Positions 1 to 11,095 are shown, numbered from the stretch's first letter. The stretch is 64,000 bases of DNA from Vicugna pacos (GCF_048564905.1 NC_133004.1:42452105-42516104), one strand, 5' to 3'. The notes: a model not told the origin generated them from the letters alone. Program-made: numbers and translations.

Positions 1-134
1 ACACGGCACGGAAGGAGCCCATCCACATGAAACCAATCCAGAGAATAGCATAGCCAAGAGAATGCCTTGATGACGGTGCTCATGCACCTTGATTCACCCA
101 TGCTTGAAGTCCTTACTGAGTGTTTTAGTAACCT
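1..134. other. Unassigned sequence at left edge
   Basis: No repeat or coding signal recognised. It abuts the end of the L1 reverse-transcriptase remnant and could be a further, more decayed part of it. Confidence 0.3.
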
Positions 135-385
135 GATTACTTTCTTTTTCTGTTGATTCGTCGTTAGTATAAAGAAATGCAACTGATTTTTGAACGTTAA
201 TCACGTAACCTACTACCTTGCTGAATTCTTCGATTATTTCTAGTAGTCTTTGTGTGGACTTTTTAGGGTTTTCTATATATAGTATCATGCCATCCGCATA
301 TAGTGACACTTTTACCTCTTCTTTTCCAATTTGGATCCCTTTTATTTCTCTCTCTTGCCTGATTGCTGTGGCTGTAACTTGAATA
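135..385 (-). mobile_element. LINE-1 ORF2 reverse-transcriptase remnant
   Basis: On the minus strand the translation runs from an [19 protein letters not shown] stretch through [17 protein letters not shown] to [20 protein letters not shown]. This is the L1 ORF2 reverse-transcriptase core. The family motif is FADD; here it reads YADG, so the second catalytic aspartate is lost and the copy is inactive. Only about 80 codons survive of a protein that is normally near 1,275 residues, and both ends break off abruptly. Similarity fades below about 135 and above about 385. An overlapping frame at 263-460 is a shadow of the same DNA. Confidence 0.88.
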
Positions 386-1187
386 CTTAAATTTCACCTT
401 CTGTTTAAGTGTGTTTGAACTTGGGTTTCTTTCACTTACAATGGAAAGAGGGCAACTCATATTCTCATATTATTGATAAGAAAATTGAAATTAGGTGAAT
501 GACTCAGATTCCTTCTCAAGCCATGGCAACCCACCTCCTGTGCTGCAGCCACTGGCCTCGACAGTGAGGGAGGACCCCTCAGGAAACCGCAAGGGGGAGG
601 CAGAAGGAGGTGTTATAGGTGAAGCCAAGGCAGGTAGGTGAGGGGCACTTAGCTTCCACACACATCTGTTGGGCTTCTGCCGCATGCCCAGCATGGAGCC
701 CTCAAGTCCTTCCAGGTTCTGGGTGGAGAGGGGGACAAATACAACCGAGCTCCAGAAGCTGTGGTGCCCACTGCTGTCTGCTAGACCTTACGGCGCCAGA
801 GAGGGCCCTGAAGGGGGCGCGGCTCGTTAAAGTTGCGCATGGCCTTCAGGCAGAAGTGGCCCTGCACCCTGAGGGCAGCACTCAGCCTGTGAATGGCTCC
901 TCTGCCCCGTTGCTGAGGCTGCTGGTTAAGCCTGGGTTCTGAATGCAGCCCCACGCCGGGGGACCACCCTGTGGACTGACGTCATGCACCCCAGGGCTCC
1001 CTGCTGGTGGGTTTGGGGAGCCATTGCAAATGGAGGGGCCTCTTGAGCACACCCCATGAGCTGGAAACTCCCCCCCACTCAATGGGCCCCCGCAGAGTAC
1101 CAGCTGGCCGGCACCCACTGAACTCGGGTGCTCATGGCCTCCAGCATGTGGAGAAGGCTGCCCTAGCTGGCATGCTCGTCAGATATT
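386..1187. other. GC-rich unique sequence
   Basis: I see no confident gene or repeat. The open frames here have no recognisable domain and overlap one another on both strands, as expected by chance in GC-rich DNA. Confidence 0.4.
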
Positions 1188-1330
1188 AGCCCATTCATTC
1201 AGAACTCCGTGTGCCAGGCCCTTGGCGAGGGTAGTGAAAACAGCCCTGTTCTGAAGAGTTCCTGGGCTCTGATGGGGAGCTTAGACACACGCACGGAGGA
1301 CGGCAGGACCGTGTGGTACCTGTTCTTGCA
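1188..1330 (-). mobile_element. L2 LINE fragment (3' end, antisense)
   Basis: The plus strand reads like the reverse complement of the L2 3' end: a CATTCATTCA start, GTGCCAGGCCCTTGGCGAGG, then words resembling the 'cctgccctgatggagctta' part of L2. It is diverged, as expected for this Mesozoic family. Confidence 0.55.
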
Positions 1331-1954
1331 TCGCTGGGAAGGAGGCAGGCCTCAGGTGCAGTCAGGGAGGGTTCTGTGCTGGGATTCGTGCGTAGGACTC
1401 AGAGCTGAGCACGGTGGCTGGGCCCCGGAGCAGAGATGCTGGTGGTCTGCACAGAATGGGCTGTGAGAGGGAGGGATTAGGGGAGGCAGAATCTGATGTC
1501 TTGCCCCTTGGAGCAAGGCTGTTCAAGGGAGCCTGGGCCAGCAAGCTTGGCCAGGCCACCAGTCGGGGTGGGGCGGTCTTGGTGAGTCCTCAAGCAATGC
1601 GTCAAGGGCAGGGAGGCAGGTGCCAGTCACTGCCTCACTCTGACCTGCCCAGCGTGCTGATACACTGGTAGGACAGAAGACTGGAGCGGCTGCTGTCCTT
1701 TTGCTCTGTGAGGACAGAGCCTGTCTGAGAATTAAAGCAGCCCAGAGGGGCCTGGAGTCAAGAGGTGAGGGCAGATAGATTACTGATAGTCCATTTTAGC
1801 ACCTGGATTTAACTACACCTGAAGCCATCTCATCGCACTCCTAAATTTACTGTTGTGTGAAACAAGAGATGACTCTTCTCCCATCTCCTAATCTAATTGA
1901 TCTAGCAGTTTCTGTTATTCGCTACCAGAAGAGTTCTACTATAGTTACCAGTTC
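1331..1954. other. Unique sequence
   Basis: No supportable gene or repeat was recognised. The first part could be a further decayed piece of the preceding L2. Confidence 0.35.
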
Positions 1955-2050
1955 TCCTCCTCAGTGTATTCATCTGTAAAGTGGGCACAAGATCTCTCAG
2001 AGAAAATTCCAGTAAGTAAGTATATAAAAGAATTTGTAAATTGTCAAGAG
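1955..2050 (+). mobile_element. MIR SINE fragment
   Basis: A core word TTCATCTGTAAAGTGGGCA, preceded by a CTCCTCAGTG stretch, matches the conserved centre of MIR (cctcatctgtaaaatgggg). The flanks are too decayed to set limits firmly. Confidence 0.5.
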
Positions 2051-3534
2051 CAGAGCGACTATTGTGGGCAGGCATCACATGCATCCTTATTACAGAAGTG
2101 ACCTCATGAGTCTGGGCAAGTGAGCCAGGAGGGAGCTGGCTGAGGGAAGGGGATTACAAGGAATGAACAAAGGGATTGTCTGGGGTCTAGAGCCACAGCC
2201 AGCTCAGAGAGTACCTGGGCTGTCATGTGGGTTCCTCGGAGACCCCTGCATCCAACCCCAGTCTGCACACAGTAGGTACAGAGCAAACAAGAAGAGCTAT
2301 TTCCATGGCAATGGAGGCGGGTTTGTTGCTGAAAGCATTTTCAGACACACTCAACTCCTTCCCTTGTACCTTGGGCTTTGTGAACATCCCTGCCCAGACT
2401 AGGGTTCCTTCTGCCTACCACTCTGTGGCCAGATTTCTTGGGCAAATGATGAACGGGGGCTTGTGGGATGTTCAGAAAGCCTCAAGCCAGGTCCCGCGTG
2501 GGAGGCAGGGATGCCCTGGGGCTGTGAGGATCAGAGCAGACCTAGAGGCGCTCCCTGCACAAGGCCCGATCGGACTCTCAAATTGGCAAGTAATTAAGTA
2601 GCTTAATTAAGGCGTACAGGCACAGGGCTCCTGCCGGGAGGCGCTGGGGAGCTGAGTGCCATCCACTGCAGGTAGGGTCTTGTGCAGTGTTGTCACAGCA
2701 CATCGAGGGGAGGAAACTAATTAGGAAGTGGGTTTGGGAAGTGCAGGCCCTTGAAGCGGAAGCCTGGGTGTGCTGCTGGCCTGGGAGGAGGGCCAGGGCC
2801 CTGGGAGCAGCGGGGATCTGGGGAGCTCTGTCTCCCTGCAACGGCCCACCTGCCCATGTGTTTAGGAACTGAGGGGGGCAGAGCTGGTGTGCCCACCCGG
2901 ATGCAGGTGGGCTGACATTCCACATCCATCCCATTCAATTCTGTTTCCAGAAATGCAGGGGCAGCCCCTCTCCCTCCTGGACCACAGCCAGGAGGTGGGA
3001 AAGGTTCCCAAGCTTGCTGGTGGCCCTCTCTGGACCAGAAGGGCGTGGGCCAATGGCCAGAATGACACAGAGCCCACCCACACAGCAGCCAGCCTGCGAC
3101 CCAGCTCCCAGGACTTGGGGCCTTTGTCCTGGCTCATCCTTTGGGATGAGGTCCCGGCCTTTGCTCCTCTGCAGAAACCCTGGGTGGGGCTGGGTCCTGG
3201 GATAGTTCGGAGCCCTCCTGAGTGGCTCATCCTCTCCCCTGCTCTCTGACACCTTCCCAGCCCCCAAGCAGAATCTGGCTCCTCCCGGGAGAACTGACCA
3301 GTGGCTGGATGAGGAGGCACAGCTCTCGCCTCAGCTGCACCGGAGACGCTTTCCTGGGGATTTGAACCCAGAAACAGTGGTCCCTCCCTATGTCCTCTCA
3401 GAGTCACCCCTGGGCCGCTGCTCCCCTGTTCTGCAGGTGTCTTGAGTGGCCCACCAGGGACAGCAGCTCACACCTCATCCATCTTCCCTGAAGCCCCCTC
3501 ATCACCCCCTCCCTCCTCATGGTCTGGCCACAGT
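2051..3534. other. GC-rich unique sequence
   Basis: Long overlapping frames on both strands (for example 2862-3407) have no recognisable domains and are proline, serine and glycine rich, as translated GC-rich non-coding DNA usually is. I see no gene, CpG island or repeat that I can support. Confidence 0.4.
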
Positions 3535-3790
3535 GGCTGTCCTGAAACACTCTCTCCTCAACACCAGAACTTCCCTGGCTCTCTGCCACCTGTGGGGCAA
3601 AGTTTACAGTCCTGACTGTATTCACAACAGACTCTGCTGTCCAGTCGCCTCTCCTCCTCCTGCATGAATCATACCTTGTGCTCCAGCCCCATGAACCTCA
3701 TCCTTTCCTGCCTCCTGGCCCCAGGCACCAAACAAAACCCATCCTTCCAGCATTTTCTGCCTGGACACTCCTCCCTCCTCCTCATATAAG
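3535..3790 (+). mobile_element. L2 LINE fragment
   Basis: The order of words follows the L2 3' region: 'GGCAAAGTTTACAGTCCTGA', 'CTTGTGCTCCAGCCCCATGA', 'TCTGCCTGGACACTCCTCC'. These correspond to the L2 segments around 'aaactcctt', 'gctccagccacactg' and 'tctgcctggaa'. Confidence 0.6.
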
Positions 3791-3794
3791 CAAG

Positions 3795-3945
3795 AGCCTC
3801 TAGGGCAGTGTGCTGAAGAAGGAAGCGATGGGTGGGGTCAGATTTCTGGGTTCAAATCCCCATTGTCATCTTCTCCTTGAGCTTTAGTTTCCTCAACTAT
3901 AAAATGAAAGTGATGATCCCTTTCTCTACTGGCAATAGGGAACCA
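3795..3945 (+). mobile_element. MIR SINE
   Basis: Contains TCTGGGTTCAAATCCCCATT followed by TTTAGTTTCCTCAACTATAA and AATGAAAGTGATGATCCC. This is the tRNA-like B-box region and the core of MIR in sense order. Confidence 0.75.
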
Positions 3946-3956
3946 CCTGTGTTAGG

Positions 3957-4260
3957 AAAGCTCAGTTTATGTAACAGAAAGCACAATTCAGATGGCTTGA
4001 ACAATTAAGGAAACTCACTGGCTGGTGGGAAAAGTTTACAGGCAGGTGGGTGTCAGGTGAGGGTTGATCTAGTAGCTCAACGATGTCAACAAAGCCTGTT
4101 TCTTTATTTCCATGGTGCTGACTTCCTCTTGAAGATGGCACCCTCTGCTGGTTGCAGGACTCCTGCCAACACCAATCAGAGCCACACATTTCCTCATTCA
4201 CATCTAATGAAAAGCTGAGAGCTTCTTTCTTCCAAGGCAAAATAAAAATCCTGGGCTATT
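3957..4260. mobile_element. Old interspersed repeat, family not assigned
   Basis: The stretch 'GCACAATTCAGATGGCTTGA', then 'GATCTAGTAGCTCAACGATG' and a later 'AAGATGGCACCCTCTGCTGG' belongs to a repeat I have seen often in placental genomes but cannot name with confidence. Confidence 0.45.
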
Positions 4261-4835
4261 GGGCCAATCGGAGCCTATATCTGCCTTCAAATTAATCACT
4301 GTGGTGAGAGGAATGGGATGACGCGTTTCCAAGGCTGCAACAGCATCATCATCAGCTGAGCAAAGCTGGGCACTCAGGGTGTTGGAGGAGGAGGAGCTGG
4401 GAGGAAGCCCCAAACCCCTTTCTCTGAAAGGAAAGGGTGGGCCTGAAGGTTGCTGCACCAAAGGCAAGACATTTGCTGCTGGTAGATGCTGTAGCTGTGC
4501 TCCAGGTCCACTCTGGAGGGACTGGGAAGTCTTTGGAGCCTCACTCCCTTGGATACACCACCTGGAGCCATGAAAAAGGAGGCTTCAAAGAGGTCCCAGG
4601 CACAACATCTCACTCACCTTCCATCAGGGTACAAGTGAGTGTTCACTTAGAGGAGGGGGCACCTACCCTGCGTGGGACTCTGGACTAAGGCTGGGAAGGT
4701 AAGGGAGTCAGACTTTGCTCCGGGATGCACCAAATCTGTGGGTTGATTTGGAAGCAATTAATATCATTACTGATTCTTCCCATCTGAACACAGTGTACTG
4801 CTCCATTTATTTGCTGTTGTATTTCTCAATAATAT
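4261..4835. other. Unique sequence
   Basis: I see nothing I can support. Several short frames overlap on both strands without recognisable domains. Confidence 0.35.
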
Positions 4836-5590
4836 TTTATAGTTTTCTGAGCAGAATACTGAAGAACATCCCTTTACTTTTGAAAAAATTTTGCAGACTT
4901 AGCTCACATGCCAAAGAATTTACTATTTTAAAGTGTACAGTTAATCGTTTTTTAGTATAGTCGCAAGATTGTGTAACCATCACCAGCCTCTAATTCCAGA
5001 ACATTTTCAACACCTGAAAAAGAAACCCTGAACCCATTAGCAGTCCCTCTCCATCCTCCCCTCCTCTCAGACCCTGACGACTTTATGTCTCTGTGGGTTA
5101 TTAGCCTGTTCCGGACATTTCATATAAACGGAACCATACCACATGTGACCTATTTGTCTGGTTTCTTTTACTTGGCACAATGTTTATCTGGGTTCATCCA
5201 TGTTATGGCACATGTTAGTAGCCTGTTCCTTTTTACTGCCAAGTAATATTCCACTGTATGGGTGGCCCACCATTTGTTTATCTCTTCATCCACTGAAAGA
5301 CACGTAGCTTGTTTCTGCTTTTTGGCTGTTATGAATAGTGCTGCCATGACCATCTGTGCACAGGTTCTTGTGTGGACATCTGTTTTCATGTGTTTGGGGT
5401 ACATACCTAGGAGTGGAACTGATGGGTCACATGTTAACTCTATGTTTAACTTTCTGGGGACTTGCCACTGCTTTCCAAAGTGGCCATGCCCTTGTATAGT
5501 CCCATCAGCAGTGTATGAGGGTTCCAGCTGCTCCATGCTCATCAACGCTGGTTTTTGTCTGCCGTCTGTCTTGTACTCTGAAGTAGTTGA
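4836..5590 (-). mobile_element. LINE-1 3' end (older subfamily, antisense)
   Basis: The minus strand carries the end of L1 ORF2 and the start of the 3' UTR. The translation contains WWATHTVEYYLAVKRNRLL, matching the family's 'WATHTVEYYSAIKRN'. On the plus strand the familiar antisense words appear, such as AATATTCCACTGTATGGGT and TGGGTTCATCCATGTTATGG. Divergence is clearly greater than in the tail at 5605-5770, so this is an older L1M-type copy, 5'-truncated. Confidence 0.85.
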
Positions 5591-5604
5591 ATGAAAAGAC
5601 GATG

Positions 5605-5770
5605 ATCACTTTGTTATTTATTTATTTATTTATTTAAAGTATAGTAAGTTTACAATGTTGTGTTAATTTCGTGTGTACAGCAGACTGATTCAGTTACACG
5701 TACACATATACTCTTTCTCATATTCTTTTTCATTAGAAGCTATTGCAAGATGTTGAATATAGTTGATCAT
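5605..5770 (-). mobile_element. LINE-1 3' UTR, artiodactyl type (younger)
   Basis: Begins (plus strand) with a TTTA-rich stretch, the remnant of the A-tail. It continues with AAGTATAGTAAGTTTACAATG, the antisense of the L1 3' UTR of even-toed ungulates, and 'ATTCTTTTTCATTAGAAGCT'. It ends abruptly in TTGAATATAGTTG. Similar tails lie at 29735-30230, 50068-50712 and 57076-57280. Confidence 0.82.
5615..5637. repeat. (TTTA)n simple repeat
   Basis: About five and a half TTTA units, best explained as the tail of the antisense L1. Confidence 0.85.
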
Positions 5771-5774
5771 TTTG

Positions 5775-6508
5775 AAAGAGAGTCCCTTTAAAACCGAGCT
5801 CTCCTGCCGAGTTTCTGTTTAACCTCTCTATCCAAAACTTCATTCTCTTTCTTGTCTTGAACTTATTTCCTCTCAAGACTGAGGAGTATCAGAGAAAAGG
5901 GGGGGTTGAGACCATATACAATTCCCTGTGTCCCTGTCCTTTGAAATCAAAGGCTTTTGCTTTATTCTCCCAGGCTTCCCCTGAGCCCTAAAAGGCTGGC
6001 TCAAGAGTTAATGATTAGGAAACATGAAGATGTAGAAGCAAAGAATAGCTGTTGGGCTGGGAAACCAGTAACAATTTCGACTATAAATCCCATTTATAGC
6101 AGAGCCACAGAACTCCCAGTTCCCTGAAAGATAAAGGTCTGACACATTCCTGAGCTGTTTTTACAGGAAGGAGACCCCCACCAGATGAAGACTGCTGATG
6201 ACAAACACGTAGACTCCAGACAGGTTGAAACCACGAGACTGGTGATTCTCTGAACTTCACCTTGACGCCAGCTATCTGAGGCCTGAGCACAAGCTGATCA
6301 TGCACCCTGCAGCCCCCTGCCTCACACTGCCTTTAAAACTCTTCCCTAAAATCTATTGGGGAGTTCAGGCCTTTTGAGCATGAGCTGCCCGTTCGCCTTG
6401 CTTGGCACCTGCAATAAATGCTGTACTTTCCTTCACCACAACCAGGTGTGTCAGTAGATTGGCTTTGCTGCACATCGGGGGAGTGGACCCAAATCCAGGT
6501 TCAGTAAC
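5775..6508 (+). mobile_element. Solo LTR of an endogenous retrovirus, class I (ERV1) type
   Basis: A fossil LTR with no internal retroviral genes next to it in this window. The right end is clear, finishing in CA just before position 6509. A polyadenylation signal AATAAA lies at 6413-6418, and a TATA-like CTATAAAT near 6080. The wording around the signal (CTTGCTTGGCACCTGCAATA) is typical of gammaretrovirus-like LTRs. The left limit is uncertain: clear LTR character starts near 5990, and 5775 is the outermost estimate. Its moderate preservation suggests it is younger than the MaLR LTRs here. Confidence 0.6.
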
Positions 6509-6650
6509 AACTTCACAGATGAGGAGACTGAGGTCAGAGAGGAGAGGTAACTCACCCACAGTGGCAAAGGGAGTACTGATGGCAGAGCTGAGATCAGATC
6601 CCAGGTCTGTCTGATTCAAATACCATACTCTGCCCTCATCAACAAACATT
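6509..6650 (-). mobile_element. MIR SINE (antisense)
   Basis: The plus strand reads ACTTCACAGATGAGGAGACTG, AGGTAACTCACCCACAGTGG and GATCAGATCCCAGGTCTGTC in the order of the MIR reverse complement. It begins exactly where the ERV LTR ends. Confidence 0.85.
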
Positions 6651-6799
6651 CTGATAACCGGGGTCAGGGATGTGGATCCTAGTCGGCATATGAGACTTTG
6701 AGCCCTTGGAGTTGGGGGTCGTGGAGGAGGAAGGAGCCTAAGAAATCAAAGAGTCTCCCTGCGGTACCTAGTTTGGGGTCATGGGTTCGGCTCTTCCTA
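6651..6799. other. Unique sequence
   Basis: Short unassigned interval between two MIR copies. Confidence 0.3.
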
Positions 6800-7045
6800 G
6801 ACCCTGGGTGACAGGTTGTGAGCATGATGGTGAATGGAACACAGGCTGGGAATTCGGCAGGACCAAGTGTGAACTGCAGCTTTGATCTTGACCTTAGGCA
6901 AGTTACTTAACTTCTCAGAGCCTATTTCCTCCTCAGTAAGGTGGCAGTAATAATACCCACCTTGGAGGGATTTTGTGTGAAGTAAAAGGAGAGGGCGGAT
7001 AGAAAGGCTCAGCCTAGTGCAAACCCTCAATGAATAAAGGCTGTG
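6800..7045 (+). mobile_element. MIR SINE, near full length
   Basis: Sense-strand order: GGTGACAGGTTGTGAGCATG, 'CTTGACCTTAGGCAAGTTAC', 'TTAACTTCTCAGAGCCTATT', then AATAATACCCACCTTGGAGG and CCTCAATGAATAAAGGC. It keeps the tRNA-like head, core and tail of the roughly 260-bp family. Confidence 0.85.
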
Positions 7046-8188
7046 ATGATCAGTGTGGTGGCTGCAGGGTCCCGTGTGCCACCACACTCGCCCGGTCCGT
7101 CCTCCACTGGCCCCAACCCGAATGCAGAGCAGCTGCCGGGCTGGGGCCCCTCGGGCCCAGGGCTGCCCTTGACCCAGCACTGGCAGCATCTGGTATTTTT
7201 TTCTCTGACTGACAGATTGTCTTTCAGCGTGACTCTCAGACCTTGGGGTAGCTTTATCCCGGCCAGATTTGGGGACATGCTGTGTGACTGGCTCCCAGGG
7301 CACAGCAAGTCCCCAAGGCCCATGACCCCACGACCTTCAGAGCCTTCCAGATGCACCGAGAAGCCAGACTCAAAGTCACAAGGTCCCCATGTTTGCCTTT
7401 GCTGGAAAATAAGTCATCTAGTTTACTTTCACTTAATTGAGCTGTGATCGCACAATTTGTGGAGAGAGAAATGCACGCAGGACGTCGAAGGAACAGTGAA
7501 ATGCACTTCAAGTCTGTCCTGGGAACAGATGTGCAATTCCTGGCCCTTCCCAGCTGTCGTCCCCAGAAGTGAGGGTCGGCTGCATGTCTGCTTTGCATAT
7601 TGAGAAGGAATAAGGGCAGGACACCCCATGGGATGTGCCCAGAGGATGCAGCCGCTGGAACCTTCTAAATCACCCGAGGGAAAGCCCGGAACGAGAACAG
7701 ACCAAGAAAGAGAACAACCACGTGGCCAAGAGCAAGGGCCTGATTTCTGGTTAAATCGTGATCCTCGCGGCTGTGTCTCCAGACACATCCACGGCCAGAC
7801 ACAGCCTGGCCACCTGGCGCCTCCCCCTGCAAAGTGCCCCCCATACAAATGCCCCCCACCAGCAGCTTAGATGATCACAGACACTCGCCTTTCCTCCAGG
7901 CTGGCAGCTGGTGGGCGCCAGATTACATGAGACTGCTGGCCAGAGGGAGGGAGGGAGTTGGGGGGACACTGCTGAGAGGGTATTAAAACACAGCTTTCAG
8001 AAGCGCCAGCTGTAACAGTGCCCTGGGTGAAGGCGCAGGCCCTGGCGGCTGGTGCAGGCCTGCCTCTCCAGGCGTCGGGCTGGAACTGTTTGAGAGCCCG
8101 TGGGGCGAGCCCACCATAGAAGGGCTCTGGTCGCCCCCAGGGGAAGTTGTGGCGCAGGCTGGATGCTACTGTTTTATGGGTTCAGGTG
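7046..8188. other. GC-rich unique sequence
   Basis: No recognisable exon or repeat. The frames at 7043-7447, 7254-7598 and 7429-7848 overlap each other on opposite strands and show no domain. Confidence 0.4.
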
Positions 8189-8324
8189 GGGCCCCGTCCC
8201 CTATTCGTATGTTGAAATCCTAAAGCCCCTTGTTTAGAGATAAGGGCTTTACAGAGTTAAAATGAGGTCATTAGGGTAGGCTCTCCCCAATATGTTTCAT
8301 AAAAAGGGGGAAATTTGGACACAG

Positions 8325-8358
<34 letters not shown>

Positions 8359-8500
8359 AGAACAGCATGTGAAAATTAGTTACATTGCCATAAGCAGAAA
8401 CTTCCAGGAGCTACTAGGAGACAGACCCGGAATGAATCCTTCACTCACAGCCCTAAGAAACCAACCCTGCCAACACCTTGAACTCAGACTTTTGAACATG
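8189..8500 (+). mobile_element. ERVL-MaLR LTR (MLT1/MST-like)
   Basis: A fossil solo LTR piece. Sense words include TTCGTATGTTGAAATCCTAA, AATGAGGTCATTAGGGTAGG, 'CTCACAGCCCTAAGAAACCA' and CCAACACCTTGAACTCAGAC, in the order of MaLR LTRs. An AC microsatellite has grown at the 'gacacagacacacac' part. Old, shared across placental mammals by family age. Confidence 0.75.
8326..8356. repeat. (CA)n microsatellite, about 15 units
   Basis: Uninterrupted CA run inside the MaLR LTR. It probably grew from the CACACA word that this LTR family carries there. Confidence 0.95.
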
Positions 8501-8922
8501 CTGATGCAGGGAGAGGAGATCCGTGATGCGCTGGGGGAGCGCCTGAATCCTGGTGGATCACGGGACCAGCTGCGGGGATCAGACACGTGTGACGGGGCCC
8601 TCTCCTGCCCACTCACACAGCTGGGGTGGGGGGCACACCCTCCCAGGGCAGATGTCCTGCCCCCAGCCCCTCCGCCCCCAGGCTGCAGTGGGGGAGTTGA
8701 CCTACTTGTGTAAAATAAAAGCTCCAGAAAGCGGAGGGAAACAGGGAAGTCATCAAGAAGCAGTTTCCTGGGGTGAGAGCAGCTGTCCTCCGCATGAAAG
8801 CCGGGCTTCTCTCTAAGGTCCTGTGTCAGCCAGCCCAGACGGGGCTCCCCTCCCCAGGCACGTGCCACCTGGCGGGGAGCCCCCAGTCTACCTGTGCGGC
8901 CCCTTACCACGGGTCCCCCGAC
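8501..8922. other. GC-rich unique sequence
   Basis: Frames on both strands, none with a recognisable domain. No repeat identified. Confidence 0.35.
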
Positions 8923-9043
8923 AGGTAATTAGGTTTCCTTATTTATTATTATTATTTTTTATTTAGCAGAGGTACTGGGGATCGAGCCCATGACCTCATG
9001 CCTGCTAAGCATGTGCTCTACCACTGAGCTATACAGTTTCCCC
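8923..9043 (-). mobile_element. Camelid-type tRNA-Ala-derived SINE (antisense)
   Basis: Reverse-complemented, the right end starts at a G-rich word and reads TATAGCTCAGTGGTAGAGCA (pol III A box), then CATGCTTAGCAGGCATG with the AGC-type anticodon loop, then a B-box-like GGGCTCGATCCCC and AGTACCTC. The A-rich tail is on the left (GGTAATTAGGTTTCC plus TTATT repeats). The head closely follows tRNA-Ala(AGC). No clear target-site duplication. Confidence 0.9.
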
Positions 9044-9740
9044 CACCTGCCACTGGACAATTTCTTTCTAATGCATCCCAGCCACCTCTGGCTCCCATAA
9101 TTTTGTGGTCATTCAAACAGCATGGAAGACTAATCATATTCCCAAATCACCACCTTGGAAAATTAATTCCTCTTATTGTTTGAAAATAATTTTTCTGAGT
9201 GTTCCCTGGTCAATTTAGAGCAAGCTCGAGTCCTTGATTGGTTTCCTTCATGTCCGTTCATCTGATAGATTCTTCTGAGGATTCCACTTTAGAAATGTAA
9301 TTGACCATATACAAAACAAAGGCCGTTGATGGCGTCGTGAGAGTGTGTGTATACACGATATTTGATGAGCTAATTTTACTGTGTTTTAATTACAGTGCTG
9401 GATGGCATTATAAATTTGTGTTCAATTAGGCTCAAGCCATCAACTGCTGAATACATTATACATTTTGTTAAATCAGCCCAACTGATGGTACAAGCTCCAG
9501 TGTCCCATCAAGTGAAGGTACTGTTGTCAGGTTAACTTGACCCTTCCCATCACCGTTCAGACTTGCATGTGTAGCCATAAAACTGGTTAAATAAAGAAAT
9601 AACAACCATATAATGAACATGAATGTGGACGTAAAATCAAAGCATAAAGAGCATAGTGAAGTCCACAGAAGATCTGTAACACCTGCAGCCTGCAATTCTA
9701 TAAGCTACAGAGTGAGAGAGTTCATTCGGGCAAAAATCAG
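9044..9740. other. AT-rich unique sequence, candidate conserved non-coding
   Basis: Repeat-free as far as I can see, and AT-rich against GC-rich neighbours, with homeobox-like TAATT words (near 9160, 9370 and 9388) and GTTCAATTAGG at 9420. The character, not an alignment, suggests constraint. No coding frame is convincing. Confidence 0.3.
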
Positions 9741-10629
9741 TCCCCACCACCCCCTGCAAGGAAAAGAGGAGGAGCAGAACAGTTCAAATCAGGTATCTGC
9801 AAGTCGGACCCACCAGGCAGAAGCAGATACTTTGGGCGAGGTGCACGTGGGTTAAATACTGTAGCTAGGAAGGAAAGGGGGAAGAAGAACTGGGGAGGAC
9901 AGCAAGAGAGTCCACAGTCTCCTGTTCTCCTCTCCTGCCCAGCTCTCGAAGGTTGCACCCGTGTGCATGGGCCAGCTGTGTGATCAGATCTGGCCAATGA
10001 TGCAGAAGAAGTGGCATGTGTCACTTCCACGCTGAGGCACTGAGAAAATGGCAGGATGCGCCATTCTCTCTTCTCCACTCCTGGGCTCAGTGACTGAGAT
10101 GCCCCCATCATCAGCCTGGATCCCTGAGTGACCACGTGGAGGAAAGCACATCCAGTCCCTCCCCTGGCCCTGCCTCCCAGATACACGCTGTGAGCTAGAA
10201 AGAAATCTACATTGTGTTAATTCGTGGAGATATTAGGGTCCTTTTGTTAATGTTGCAAAGCTTTTCTTATGCTGACTAATGCAAGAATTTAAAAATAATT
10301 GAAATATGGGAAAACTCAGAACATTGATTTGGATCATCAGTTTGTGTGTCTCTGCTGAGAGAGATTTGAGGAAGACATCAGTCTCTTCTTGGAAGGTTTT
10401 GGTTATTATTTTGGCCCTTTGTGGTTTTTGTACAAACCTGTGTCTCAAACCTGTCCCTTGGCATCTGTGTTGTGCTGGGCCAGAGTTTCGACCCGACCTT
10501 CTTAGGTCCTGTGTTTGTAAAATGAGTCAAAACTTCATTCATTCATCCACTCATATATTGTGAACATCAGGACATGTTAGGGATTTTTTTAGGAGCTGAA
10601 GAGGGAGAAATAATGATGATAATTAATGA
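9741..10629. other. Unique sequence
   Basis: No supportable gene. The 149-codon minus frame at 9737-10186 has no recognisable domain. Confidence 0.35.
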
Positions 10630-10835
10630 GTTAACGGTCATGGAGAGCTTACCACGGGGCGGGCATTGTGCTGAATGTTTTCCATGCATTTCAAGCCTTA
10701 ATTCTCACCCCACTGCACGTGGCAGGTTCCATCCTCACCCCCAGTTTACAGCTGAGGGAACTGGAGCCTAGAGGCATAGGGAGGTGCCACCCCAGGAAGT
10801 GACAGAGCTAGGATCTCATCCCCAGCCCAGCGGCC
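10630..10835 (-). mobile_element. MIR SINE (antisense)
   Basis: Plus strand: GGGCGGGCATTGTGCTGAAT, TTAATTCTCACCCCACTGCA, CCCAGTTTACAGCTGAGGGA and GTGACAGAGCTAGGATCTCA, in the order of reverse-complemented MIR. Confidence 0.82.
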
Positions 10836-10849
10836 AGGGATGAAGGTCC

Positions 10850-11095
10850 CTCCTGCCAGCCCCTCTCCTGCAACGCCCTCTGTTCTTGTGGCTTCTCCAG
10901 TTAAGCCCTTCAAAGACTCCCTGCTGCTCTTAGGATAGTGGCTTACATGCCACCCTGACCACAAGGCCCCCTGCCTGCTTCTGCCACCCTCTCCATCCCT
11001 CTATCCCATCTGTGTGACACCTGTGTCCACCTGAGGCCTCTTCCCTCCATCAGCATCCAACTCCAAGACTGCATCTTCTGTTCTGCATCCTTGTG
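10850..11095 (+). mobile_element. L2 LINE fragment (probable)
   Basis: Words resembling L2, such as TTAAGCCCTTCAAAGACTCC, CCACAAGGCCCCCTGCCTGC and a following series of short C/T-rich segments, suggest a diverged sense L2. Confidence 0.45.

Noticed and set aside
263-460. Separate minus-strand frame next to the L1 reverse-transcriptase piece
   Set aside because: It is a shifted reading of the same L1 DNA (the true frame gives [13 protein letters not shown]), so it is a shadow.
2862-3407. 181-codon minus-strand open frame with three overlapping plus and minus frames
   Set aside because: GC-rich DNA produces such frames by chance. No domain or exon borders recognised.
6413-6418. AATAAA as the poly(A) signal of a host gene
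   Set aside because: It is inside the ERV LTR. Other AATAAA words (for example near 33592) lie in L1 3' ends.
8315-8713. Open frame starting with a His-Thr repeat
   Set aside because: The repeat is just the translated CA microsatellite in an LTR.
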